Below, piece after piece: positions 43,170-52,429 of a stretch of 64,000 nt of DNA. Source of the DNA: Ovis canadensis (Eukaryota; Chordata; Mammalia; Artiodactyla; Bovidae); assembly GCF_042477335.2 (NCBI RefSeq), contig NC_091250.1, forward strand, positions 127,073,384-127,137,383, written 5' to 3'. Under the pieces are notes generated by a model, which ran no database searches, had not been told where the DNA came from, and saw only the letters and a program-made list of their open reading frames with translations. Numbering within the stretch: the first letter of the stretch is position 1; every line of letters starts with the position of its first letter. Position numbers and translations under genes: made by a program.

Positions 43170-43655
43170 GGTTCAGTTCAGTTCAGTTCAGTTCAGTTCA
43201 GTCGCTCAGTCGTGTCCGACTCTTTGCGACCCATGAATCGCAGCACGCCAGGCCTCCCTGTCCATCACCAACTCCCGGAGTTCACTCAGACTCGCGTCCA
43301 TTGAGTCCGTGATGCCATCCAGCCATCTCATCCTCGGTCATCCCCTTCTCCTCCTGCCCCCAATCCCTCCCAGAATCAAAGTCTTTTCCAATGAGTCAAC
43401 TCTTCGCATGAGGTAGCCAAAGTACTGGAGTTTCAGCTTTAGCATCATTCCTTCCAAAGAAATCCCAGGGTTGAGCTCCTTCAGAATGGACTGGTTGGAT
43501 CTCCTTGCAGTCCAAGGGACTCTCAAGAGTCTTCTCCAACACCGCAGTTCAACAGCATCAATTCTTCGGTGCTCAGCCTTCTTCACAGTCCAACTCTCAC
43601 ATCCATACATGACTACTGGAAAAACCATAGCCTTGACTAGACGGACCTTGGTCCA
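43170..43655 (-). mobile_element. BovB 3' end inserted in L1
   Basis: Starts with (GTTCA)n, then GTCGCTCAGTCGTGTCCGAC and CATCCTCGGTCATCCCCTTC, to CTTGACTAGACGGACCTTGG. Close to the BovB consensus, so one of the younger copies. A TCAGTT-type short duplication may flank it. Confidence 0.96.
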
Positions 43656-43935
43656 GTTTCATATATACATATAGTGAACAGAGATGCTATGAATATAGGG
43701 GTGTACCTATCTTTTAGATGTATAGCTTTGTATGGATATATGCAAGTAGAGTTGCTAGATCATATTTTTAGTTCTCTGAGGAACCTCTATACAGTTTTCC
43801 ACAGTGGCTGCACCAGTTTACATTCCCGCTAACAGAGAAGGAGCGTTGCCTTTTCCCACACCCTATCCAGTGTTTGTTATTTGTAGACTTTTTAATTATG
43901 GCCATTCTGACAAGTATGAGGTGGTACCCCAGTGA

Positions 43936-44151
43936 ACAACATTTTAGTTGAGTAAATGAATGAACACAATGGAATGTAAGAAATAAAACTTAACCACAAG
44001 GCTTTAAATATGAAATAAAACCAGAAAATTATCCATCAAACCAATCACAACCAATTGGGAAAAATCACTCCAGGTAGGAATTTAGGATGAAAAATCCAAG
44101 TCTTAAACAATCACTGAAAGAACTGTAGAAAATATATATGTAGGGTCAAAT
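43936..44151. other. Single-copy DNA
   Basis: A-rich; no recognised feature. Confidence 0.4.
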
Positions 44152-44362
44152 TTCACTGGTGGCTCAGACGGTAAAGCATCTGCCTACAACACGGGAGACC
44201 TGGGTTCAATCCCTGAGTTGGGAAGATCTCCTAGAGAAGGAAATGGTAACCCACTCCAGTATTCTTGCCTGGAAAATCCCATGGACAGAGGAGCCTGGCA
44301 AGCTACAGTCCATGGGGTCACAAAGAGTTGGACACGACTGAGCGACTCCACTTTCACTTTCA
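44152..44362 (+). mobile_element. Bov-tA SINE
   Basis: CACTGGTGGCTCAGACGGTA to ACGACTGAGCGACTCCACTT. Confidence 0.95.
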
Positions 44363-44485
44363 TACAATATGCAAATGAATCCATGAAAAAAACTATGCTC
44401 TGAATAAGTTCTGTAGTCTGGTTAATAGAGCACTGATGCCAGTTTCCAGTTGTGATACCCTATTACAGGGATGTATGTTGTCCTT

Positions 44486-44826
44486 GGGCTTCCCAAGTGG
44501 CTCAGTGGGTAAAGAATCCACCTGCAGTGCAGGAGATGTGGGAGATGCAGGAGATGCGGGAGATGCAGGAGATGCGGGAGATGCGGGCGATGCGGGCGAT
44601 GCGGGAGATGCGGGAGATGCGGGAGATGTGGGAGATGCGGGAGGTGCAGGAGGTGCAGGAGATACAGGAGATGCAGGAGATGCAGGAGGTGTAGGTCCAG
44701 TCCCTGGATTGGGAAGATCCCCTGGAGGAGGGCATGGCAGCCCACTCCAGCATTCTTGCCTGGAGAATCCCGTGGACAGAGGAGCCTGGTGAGCTACAGG
44801 GTTGCAAAGGGTAAAACATGACTAAG
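44486..44826 (+). mobile_element. Bov-tA SINE carrying a 9-bp minisatellite
   Basis: Head GGGCTTCCCAAGTGGCTCAG, then 18 tandem 9-bp units, then B-box CCAGTCCCTGGATTGGG and body CCTGGAGGAGGGCATGGCAG. The array splits the tRNA head between its anticodon arm and B box, so the copy is about 160 bases longer than usual. Confidence 0.95.
44532..44693 (+). repeat. 18 x 9-bp minisatellite (GGAGATGCG type)
   Basis: Exactly 162 bases of 9-mers, with variants GGCGATGCG, GGAGGTGCA and GGAGATACA clustered along the array. All frames are open because the unit is a multiple of three, producing spurious Gly-Asp-Ala and His-Leu-Pro ORFs. Confidence 0.97.
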
Positions 44827-46195
44827 CAATTGAACACATATGCACACAAGATGTCCCTATTGAGGGAGGTTAGTTTTTGTTTTATTTGGGTTTTTATGCA
44901 GCTTTTTTCCTCACTTCCTCTGAATTAAAATCATCATTGTAAATGATTGCTTTACATCAGTTATTTATCATAACATTGATTATTACAGAGTATGTTAGTT
45001 ATAGTATATACACTGATTTGTGTATAATTATTTCTAAATAAAAAACGTTTTTTCACAAGGGGGCTGTGGAACCAGCTTGGAGGAACAACATGCTGTTGTG
45101 CTGGAAACCCAGAAGGGCAGGATTGCTAAGAAGCCACACTGATGTATGAGTAGAAAGGTCCAGGGGTAGATGATGCCAAGCTAAAATCACACATCCCAGA
45201 CCACTGATATTCATAATAACAGATACCATAGATCCATAGATTTATAATCTGATCTTTGAAAAGGGGATTAGAAAAAGGAAATTAGACAAAATTTTCAGTT
45301 TATAAATAAAATAAATTCATAAATAATTCAAGTTCCCAGCATAGTTTCTTGGTATCTCTTCTAAGGTATCTTCACCCAAAAGAATTTATAGTAAGCAAGT
45401 TTTCATAGGATTTTTCCAGTTTATAAAACAATTCTACATGAACGCTTTTATGCACCCACCAAACCATGTTGAAATAGAAATAGATAATAATGAAAACATT
45501 GAATATTCGTCTAACTCTTTCATTTATGTTATCACATTTCCAGGCAACTCACCAGTAAAAGTGTGCATTTTGTAGTTCTCTGAAGAAAAATCACCATCTT
45601 TTCATGTCTTCGTGTATGTGGCTTCTTTAGCCATTACAAATGTCTCCTGGAAGGCTCTGTGCCTCTTTATACTCTGTTCCACCAAGATGTTGCTTCCTCC
45701 TTTTCCTGAAAGAGACTGAGTCTGATAAGATATAAACAGGCATCCCCAGATGTGCTGCCCTTGGGAGAGTCCAGAGTTGACCAGCACACCAAGATCTATT
45801 CCTCAGCCGCCTCTCCCTACTCTAAGGACTTAATCCTTGGCCAGCCAAATCTAGCGCCCCCATGCCAAATAAAAAGGAGAAGAATAAAGTCGGTGGTAGG
45901 CAAGGACTTAATAAAGGTCCCAGTTAGAAGGAGCTCTCTCTCAGGCATATTTGTGCCCGTCACACAACTGTAAATGAATTTGGTAGATTATTTCTACCAT
46001 TAACTTTCCTTGAGTCACCTTTCCCTCCCCTGTAGGTCTTCATGCCAGTGTCCTGATGGCCACAGATATTTCAAGGGGCAAAACCTTGCTGCTCTCAGGG
46101 GGTTTACAGACCAGTAGGAAAACAAACTTTATGCAGATTATCTTAGAACTACTACATTTATGAAGCAACATTTATGAAGTTATACAAAAGGGAAA
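44827..46195. other. Single-copy DNA, AT-rich
   Basis: 1.3 kb with no recognised repeat or gene. Confidence 0.38.
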
Positions 46196-46520
46196 AAACC
46201 ATGAAAGGGCAATTCAGGATAATATATAAGAGAGAGTTGGGAGAGCTAAGGCAGGTGAAGGGCAAGTCAGAGAAAGCATCCTTGAGGGAGGAACACAAGT
46301 TGACTTTGAAATGATGAGGGAGAAAATGTATCAATCTAGGGACTTCCCTGGTGGTCCAGTATTTAAGCCTCTACACTCTCAATGCAGAGGAGCCAGGTTC
46401 AAACCCTGGTCAGGGAACTAGATCTTGCAACCACCAACTAAGACCTGGTGCAGCCAATTTTTTTAAGTATCAACATAAAGGAGGCTGAGAAGAAAGAGAG
46501 AGAACCTTCTGGGCAGGCTT
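46196..46520 (-). mobile_element. L2 LINE split by CHR SINE
   Basis: GGCAAGTCAGAGAAAGCATC, CTTGAGGGAGGAACACAAG, and after the SINE AGAACCTTCTGGGCAGGCTT resemble L2 in reverse. Confidence 0.58.
46338..46465 (+). mobile_element. CHR-type SINE, short form
   Basis: GGGACTTCCCTGGTGGTCCA, GGTTCAAACCCTGGTCAGGG, TTTTTTTAAG end. GTATCAA occurs on both sides as a probable target duplication. Confidence 0.92.
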
Positions 46521-46719
46521 TCCAGAGCTGTCAGTCTAAACTCCATGGGGATCCCAAGGGAATCCTCAGAGCTGCCTCTACGCTGCTGTCCTTCACAGAG
46601 TGCTGTGGGTGACAATGTCGTCTTTCCAGGCAACTGAGCTGGGACCTAGCAGGAAGGAGAAATGGAGGTTCATGGCCCTGAATCAAGGAGAGAAACGGAG
46701 ATGGAGGCAGAATGTGTCA

Positions 46720-46864
46720 TGGAAAAAGCAGGGCTTTTGTTACCAGAGTTCACACTTGGACACGGCCAACATCTTAGCTTTGTGACCTTGGAAAAGGTGC
46801 TATGACATCTCATAGTTGTTGTAAGGATCGACTGAGAATAGAAACAAGCAGGACACTGCTGAAA
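46720..46864 (+). mobile_element. MIR SINE, diverged
   Basis: TTAGCTTTGTGACCTTGGAA, CTCATAGTTGTTGTAAGGAT. Confidence 0.55.
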
Positions 46865-47350
46865 AAACTTGTACAATGTGAGAGTTGCAAGTTAAGCTTT
46901 ATTTGGGACAAAATGAGAACTGAAGCCCAGGAGACAGTGTTTCAGACAGCTCTGAGAAACTGCTCTGAGGAGGTGAGGGGAGGAGTTAGGACATATAAGG
47001 GTTTTGCAACAGAGTAAATAGTCAGAAACATCCAAAGATTACCTTTAATTAATCTGAAACCAGATATGTCAAGTTAAAGAATTAAGTGCTTTTCTATGTA
47101 TGGGACGATGCAGGAGTCTGGGCTCACTGAAATCATTCCTTGGATATTCACCTCAGTTATCTGGGGTCAGTATCCTGTATCTTCACATCCTGAGTTTCCT
47201 CAGGGCTCACCATTGGGAGTGGCTGCAGTCTGACGGCCGTCAGATGGCAGGTATTCTTCTCCTTCCTGAGTTCCCTCAGGGCTCACCAGCTCACCCTGAT
47301 GATGGTGACATCCTTGTTTACTAATACAGCAGGAAATACTTTATTTCTTG
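46865..47350 (-). mobile_element. Probable ERV LTR fossil
   Basis: GAGAGTTGCAAGTTAAGCTT with AATAAA on the minus strand (TTTATT at about 46897), GAAGCCCAGGAGACAGTGTT, CTGAGAAACTGCTCTGAGGA. I recognise the text as an LTR seen in artiodactyl genomes but cannot name the family. No viral coding sequence is present. Confidence 0.55.
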
Positions 47351-47429
47351 AAATATTCCATTTCTCACCAGTAAGGACTCAATAAATGTTCGCTCTCTTC
47401 TCTCACTTTCTCCAGGTTCCATATGCACT

Positions 47430-48120
47430 GAATATATCCCCTGCCCTGAAATGTACACACTCCAATGTGGCTGTATCTGGTGTATCTAGAGATAGGTCTT
47501 TAGGAGGTAATTAAGGTTAAATGAGATCATAAGGGCTGGATAGGGGGGCTGATCCAAAAGTGCCGTGGCCTTATAAAAGAGAAAGAGAGAGAAAGGTCTC
47601 TCCCTTTCTCCTTTGTGAGCAGACACAGGAAGAGGCAGCCATCTTCAACTACAGTTGGGTTCCCATGAGAACCTGACTATGCAGGCACCTTGATCTCAAG
47701 TTTTCAGCCTCTTGAGCTGGAATGTCAATTGTCAGTTGACATTGTCAATTGCTGGACTTCCCATGTAGTCCAGAGGTTAAGAGTCCACCTGCCAATGCAG
47801 GGGACACAGGTTCGATCCCTAGACTGGAAAGATCCCAAATGCCTTGGAGCAACTAAGCTTGAGCACCACAGCTGCTGAAGCCAGTACATGTAAAGCTCAT
47901 GCTCCGTAACAAGAGAAGCCGCCTCAGTGAGAAGCCCGTGCGTTGCACCTAGAGAGTAGGCCATGCCTGTCACAACTAGAGCAAGCCAGCACACAGCAGC
48001 GAAAACCCAGTAGAGCCAAAAATAAATTAATAAAGAAAAAATTTTTTTAATTCTGTTGTTGAAGCCACTAGCTTATGAAATTTTGTTATGGCAGCCGAAG
48101 CCAACTAAAACAAGTCTCCA
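47430..48120 (+). mobile_element. MaLR-type LTR (MLT1/MST-like), split by CHR SINE
   Basis: GTCTTTAGGAGGTAATTAAG, AAATGAGATCATAAGGGCTG, GCCTTATAAAAGAGAAAGAG, then after the SINE TTCTGTTGTTGAAGCCACTA and TTGTTATGGCAGCCGAAGCC. A non-coding fossil. Confidence 0.8.
47755..48050 (+). mobile_element. CHR-type SINE, long form, in the LTR
   Basis: GGACTTCCCATGTAGTCCAG, GGTTCGATCCCTAGACTGGA, GAAGCCCGTGCGTTGCACCT, AAAATAAATTAATAAAGAAA tail. Confidence 0.9.
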
Positions 48121-48266
48121 TTAGAAACTTGCTCTTAACAGATCATCAAGTTCAGATCATAACTGCAATGACATCCAACGAATGGATTTCTGAAAGGGCA
48201 AAAGAAGTGAGTGTAATCATTAAACTTGAGCTAGCTTCAGGCTTGAGCATTTTCCAAAGGTAAACA

Positions 48267-48459
48267 TGAAAGTGAAGGTCGTTCAGTCATTTCCTACTCT
48301 TTTCGACCCCACGACTGTATGTTCATGGAATTCTCCAGGCCAGAATACTGGAGTGGGTAGCCTTTCCTGTCTCCAGGGGATCTTCCAAACCCAGGGATCG
48401 AACCCAGGTCTCCCGCATTGCAGGCAGATTCATTGCCAGCTGAGCCACAGGGGAAGCTT
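48267..48459 (-). mobile_element. Bov-tA SINE
   Basis: GTTCAGTCATTTCCTACTCT, CCAGGGATCGAACCCAGGTC, GCCAGCTGAGCCACAGGGGA. Confidence 0.94.
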
Positions 48460-49005
48460 CAATTCATTTGGTATTTGGCTGTGATGACTTCCAAAATAAA
48501 GACCCAATCTGGGTCAAGACTACAGATGATGCTTTCCTATCTGGTTGAACAGAAATGTTTTCTCCTTGTTTTTATTCTTACTGTTGCATGTGAAATGGAA
48601 ATACACTTAGACTGTAAGAAAACAAGCAGTGGCCAGCATGGGGAGACAAGCATCAAGAGATGGGATGATGAGGGGAAAGGAGAAATATTCTCCTTCAAAG
48701 GAGAAAAATGAAAAGTCAAGGGCCCGGGATCCCAGGCACTAAGAAGTGTGAACTGATCCAACAGATGAATGGGATGTGACTGTGGGACCATACCACTGTC
48801 AGTGTGTTCTCTATAAAGTGCCGTGTTGGACACGGGCAAATACTGTTTTCCAATTCCAAAGCCTGCACAGGCTGACATGTAGCAGCTCAGTGAGGACCTC
48901 ATTTGAATCTCACCACAGCCTACAGAGGCGAGCACAGCAGAGAGGTATCCTGTCCTCAGGGATGGAACTATGGTTGGAAATATTTAAATGAGGTTCCCAT
49001 GGCTA
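48460..49005. other. Single-copy DNA
   Basis: No recognised repeat. A 132-codon minus ORF (48537-48935) lacks any domain. Confidence 0.4.
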
Positions 49006-49230
49006 ATATGGCTGCCAGGGTGGCTTGGTGGTAAAGAATCTGCCTGCCAAGCAGGATGTGTGGGTTGGATCCCTGGGTTGGGAAGATCCCCCCACCCCCC
49101 GCAAGAAGGAAATGGCAATCCACTCCCAGTATTCTTGCCTGGGAAATTCCATGGACAGAGGGGCCTGGCAGGATACAACCCATGGGGTCGCAAAGGGTCA
49201 GACGCAACTTAGCAACTAAATCACCACCAC
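49006..49230 (+). mobile_element. Bov-tA SINE
   Basis: GGCTGCCAGGGTGGCTTGGT, a C-rich change CCCCCCACCCCCCGC in the body, to AGACGCAACTTAGCAACTAA. Confidence 0.92.
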
Positions 49231-49569
49231 CCCTGGCTGGCAAGTGTAGAGGCAGTGGCCAGGCCCTGCTTTTCTGATTTCAGAATCAGCATCCTTTGCA
49301 CGGCAAATGTTAAACTTTGCTCTACCTTGTTGTCTGATCTTGATCTGATTTTCTGAATCGAAAGTTTTCTCCATGCTCCATCCCATTTTCCAACCTATAT
49401 TCTCCTCCCTCCAAGTCACTCGACAGCTTCTTCTAGCACAGAAAGTAATTTTGGTGGAACATGAGCATCACAAGATGAGAAGCATGTAATGCGGGCCGGG
49501 TTGGTAAAAGTCCATCGTATAGTGTAATTGCTTTCTTCCTTGATGCTTATTCACAGTGATCACCATAGT
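49231..49569. other. Single-copy DNA
   Basis: No recognised feature. Confidence 0.4.
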
Positions 49570-49571
49570 AG

Positions 49572-49650
49572 TGGGCTGACCAAAAGGTTCATTCAGATTT
49601 TTCTGTAAGATGTTATAGAAAAACCTGAACAAAACTTTTGGCCAGCCCAA
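49572..49650. mobile_element. Mariner-derived palindromic MITE, about 79 bp
   Basis: Arm TGGGCTGACCAAAAGGTTCA pairs with AAAACTTTTGGCCAGCCCA at the other end, around a central TCTGTAAGATGTTATAGA. This is the design of MADE1-like mariner MITEs. An RNA copy would fold into a near-perfect hairpin. Confidence 0.85.
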
Positions 49651-49674
49651 CATATGACCAAGCAGGGAGAGCCG

Positions 49675-49763
49675 TTATTAGGATCCCCATTTTGTAGCTG
49701 GGAAAAGTAAGACACAGAAAAACTAAGGACAGAAGTATCCAGTGACGTGTGCTAAACATCAAG
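49675..49763 (-). mobile_element. MIR SINE, diverged, interrupted at its right end
   Basis: GGATCCCCATTTTGTAGCTG and AAGACACAGAAAAACTAAGG fit MIR in reverse. It resumes at 50067 (GCCAGATTTCAAAGC). Confidence 0.55.
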
Positions 49764-49880
49764 TAAGTGAAAAAAAAGTGAAAACGCTGGTCATTCAGTG
49801 GTGTCTGACGCTTCAGGACCCTGTGGACTGTAGCCTGCCAGGCTCCCCTGTCCATGGAATTCTCCAGGCAGAGTCTCCAG
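49764..49880 (-). mobile_element. BovA 3' part of an inverted SINE pair
   Basis: AGTGAAAAAAAAGTGAAAAC (reversed SINE tail), GGACCCTGTGGACTGTAGCC, TGTCCATGGAATTCTCCAGG. Ends at a breakpoint in the BovA body. Confidence 0.88.
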
Positions 49881-50055
49881 TTTCCGTGGTGGCTTTGAAG
49901 GTAAAGAATCTGCCTGCAACGTGGGAGACCCAGGTTTGATCCCTGTGTTGGGAAGATCCCCTGGAGAAGTGAATCACTAATCACTCCAGTATTCTTGCCT
50001 GGATGATTCCATAGACAGAGGAGCCTCATGGGCTACAGTCCATGGGGTCTCATGG
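49881..50055 (+). mobile_element. Bov-tA 5' part of an inverted SINE pair
   Basis: TTCCGTGGTGGCTTTGAAGG, CCCAGGTTTGATCCCTGTGT, to GGGCTACAGTCCATGGGGTC. It lacks the 3' tail. Together with the minus piece it lies between TAAACATCAAG repeats (49753-49763, 50056-50066). Confidence 0.9.
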
Positions 50056-50085
50056 TAAACATCAAGAGCCAGATTTCAAAGCTTT

Positions 50086-51260
50086 TTATCTGTCTTCACC
50101 TCCAAACAGGGGACAGAGCTCTGGTTTGACCACCAGGAAGTCCTTTGGTTCCATTCCATCCCCTCACCACCCATGTGGTCCTAGTTTAGACTTGTTACCC
50201 CTTGATTTGATCTCCTCCCTCTGTAAACCGAAGGGGCTGGGTGGCCTGGTCTCCAAGAACAATCTCTAAAGAAGTTTGTGAGAAAACACTCACCACTCGC
50301 CCTGAAGACTTGTCAAAGGTGCCCCCGGTTTTTCCCCAGCAAGAAACGTGAGACACCATTTCACTTGAATTTTACATTGTAGAGCAAATATCGTCTGGAC
50401 TCTGCTGTTTCTCAAGTGCGATTCGGGGAGTGAGCCAACGGAGAGAGGAGGAGATTTGTTTTTGTTTGTGAGATTCACAAACCCTTCTTTCAGGCTCAGT
50501 CAAACCATTGGGAGGTCTGTGTAGGCCGCAGCATCTCCGCGTTGCGTGGGGCTGGCTGGTCTCTCTCTCCCCCTGCCTCTGCTCAAAGTCTGGGAAGATG
50601 CTTTGGAAATAAACCAGGAAATTACTTATCAATCTAAAGCCCCAAAGAGCTATGCGTCCTCCTCACTGCCAACAGGAAGAGGATTTCACAGGAAAGCTCC
50701 GCATCTGTGTGCAGTAGAGTTCAAAGACGCCAGCTGCCGGAAGGTCTTGCAAGGGATGTAAGTACAGCGTCCGCTCTTGCGATTCAAATGAACAACTATA
50801 GGCATTTTTTCTCCCAGAGATGAGTCTTTTTTGGCTCGGGTGGGTGTTTCTCTTTCTCTGTTCTACTCTGAGGGTGAGAGGGTGTTTACTGACCCGGACT
50901 TACTCAATGACACATCTCCTCTGAGGGCTGCTCCTGCAGAACCGAAGAAAGCAAGCAAAAGTCGTCAGAATCGGCTTTGCTGGCTTCATTTTGCAAAAAG
51001 CCCTGACTGGGTAGACATCCTCCCTCGTGGTTATAGATCCATAAACAACAGGAGTGTGAGCTGCATGTGTGCACTCGTGGGACAAACAGAAGGGGCTCCA
51101 TTGCCTCCCCCGAAACACAAAATTGTCACCGCCTCTGAGCCTAAATAATTTGAGTGAAAGGCGTTCCCTTTGTGTTGTAGGCTTTTGAGTACAGGAGAAA
51201 GAAAACGTTAGCCCTTTTATTCTCCTGTGGAGATTGCCTTGTGGCAGTATAAGCTGTGTG
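50086..51260. other. Repeat-free unique stretch, possible exon or regulatory DNA
   Basis: Nearly 1.2 kb with no mobile element and somewhat raised CpG (GCATCTCCGCGTTGCGTGGG). A consensus donor GTAAGTA occurs at 50758 after CTTGCAAGGGAT. ORFs of 71-121 codons have no domain. Confidence 0.33.
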
Positions 51261-51270
51261 CTCAATTTAT

Positions 51271-51309
51271 GTTTGCAGACAAATGCTATACCACTGCGCT
51301 TATACCCCC
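51271..51309 (-). pseudogene. Retroposed 5' half of tRNA-Cys
   Basis: The minus strand reads GGGGGTATAAGCGCAGTGGT followed by ATAGCATTTGTCTGCAAAC. This matches the acceptor strand, D arm and anticodon arm of tRNA-Cys(GCA) with about six differences, and stops in or just after the anticodon loop. The 3' half (T arm, CCA side) is absent. It is flanked by the 10-bp direct repeat CTCAATTTAT (51261-51270, 51310-51319). It cannot fold as a tRNA. I infer insertion of a tRNA half or an abortive tRNA retrocopy. Confidence 0.72.
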
Positions 51310-51319
51310 CTCAATTTAT

Positions 51320-51899
51320 TTTGGGCTAAGGGTACTGATTTATTAACTTTTATTTGTGTATTTACTTGTATTACTTATATTTTATTACTAAAATAAATAA
51401 TAAATGCATTATTATTTATTTTATTAAATAAATGTGCCTGTCCCCACACGCAGCTGTAAGGGAGATAATACATTCATCGCAATATACGAGTGTAAATATC
51501 TAGATTGTGTTAGTAAAACTACGGGTTTGTATAAATGTAATTGCATGAATGGATCACGTAGTTTCATAAATAACACATGGCTTTCAATCAGACTGTGGTT
51601 AAGATCTGAGAAGTCATTGACAGAATGTAGTTCTTTTAAAAGAAATAGCTCTGTTCTGATGGGCCTTTTTCCATGAGTTCCCACAGCTTTCCCCGGGACC
51701 TCATGTGCTTTTCCAGGGTCCCTCATCAAGAACCCCATGGCTGCGGGAACATATGTGGTGCAGGGAGTCATGAGATGGACGGCTGCAAGCTTGGAATGTG
51801 AAAGGAAATTCTTCAAATATGGGGAACCGTGTACCGAGCCTTTGCCATGCATTTGGCACGCTGCTTGCCATGTGTCTCGTGGTCTGCGGAGCAGGTGGC
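51320..51899. other. Single-copy DNA
   Basis: Starts with an AT-rich run (TTATTTGTG, TTACTTATATTTTATTACTA). The 182-codon minus ORF (51424-51972) shows no domain and runs into a MIR. Confidence 0.4.
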
Positions 51900-52035
51900 T
51901 CTGGTGAAAAGCGGTGTGTTTGGAACCAGAGCACTTGGCAGCTTGTCCCCGGTTAGCCTCTGTGTGACCCACTGTCAGTTATCTAACTCGTCTGTGCCTC
52001 AATGTCCTGTCCATAAAATAAAGGTAATGACAGTG
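51900..52035 (+). mobile_element. MIR SINE
   Basis: TTGGAACCAGAGCACTTGGC, GCCTCTGTGTGACCCACTGT, CTGTGCCTCAATGTCC, ATAAAATAAAGGTAATGACA. Confidence 0.8.
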
Positions 52036-52196
52036 GAGAACCCAAGTTTGATACTTGGATCAAAGGAAGATCCCCTGGAGAAGGGAATGGCAACCCACCC
52101 CCGTATTCTTGCTTGGAAAATTCCATGGACGGGAGAGCCTGGCAGGCAATGGTCTATGGGGTCACAAAGAGTCGGGCATGACTGAGCGACTAACCT
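52036..52196 (+). mobile_element. Bov-tA, 5'-truncated
   Basis: GAACCCAAGTTTGATACTTG (partial head), AAGATCCCCTGGAGAAGGGA, CATGACTGAGCGACTAACC. Confidence 0.92.
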
Positions 52197-52223
52197 TAAT
52201 TGATTGATTAATTAGCAGCATAT

Positions 52224-52362
52224 GGAGAAGGCAATGACAACCCACTCCAGTACTCTTGCCTGGAAAATCCCATGGATGGAGGAGCCTGGTAGGCCGCAGT
52301 CCATGGGGTCGCCAAGAGTCGGGCATGACAGCGACTTCACTTCACTTTCACTTTCACTATTC
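52224..52362 (+). mobile_element. BovA monomer (BOV-A2 half)
   Basis: TGGAGAAGGCAATGACAACC to GCGACTTCACTTCACTTTCA. Confidence 0.94.
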
Positions 52363-52429
52363 ATGTGAAGCTTGAGAATGAATGGAAGTAATGTTTTCGT
52401 CTGTCATACACGAGCTACTGTTTTGTTGT

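Larger units (their letters stand above)
42912..43935 (-). mobile_element. L1 LINE antisense, host of nested L1 and BovB inserts
   Basis: Fragments: 42912-42955 (GGTTAATTTGCAATGTTGTG), 43143-43168 (TTAATTTCTGCTGTATAGTG) and 43655-43935 (GAACAGAGATGCTATGAATA, ACAGTGGCTGCACCAGTTTA, CATTCTGACAAGTATGAGGT). They are collinear in one antisense L1. Confidence 0.85.

Noticed and set aside
44532-44693. CRISPR-like or satellite array
   Set aside because: Units are 9 bp, contiguous and without spacers, and sit inside a mammalian SINE; it is a minisatellite.
44436-44792. Collagen-like Gly-Asp-Ala repeat ORF and its His-Leu-Pro shadow
   Set aside because: Produced entirely by the 9-bp minisatellite in a SINE. 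The unit is a multiple of three and carries no stops in any frame.
46865-47350. Possible endogenous retrovirus with coding capacity near the LTR
   Set aside because: Only LTR-like sequence is seen. No gag, pol or env text is recognisable on either side.
47715-47755. Small palindrome AATGTCAA...TTGACATT with a further GTCAATTG
   Set aside because: Short, AT-rich and next to a SINE insertion point in an old LTR; most likely local slippage.
51424-51972. 182-codon minus-strand ORF
   Set aside because: No recognisable domain, and its start lies in a MIR SINE. Composition is unlike a conserved protein.
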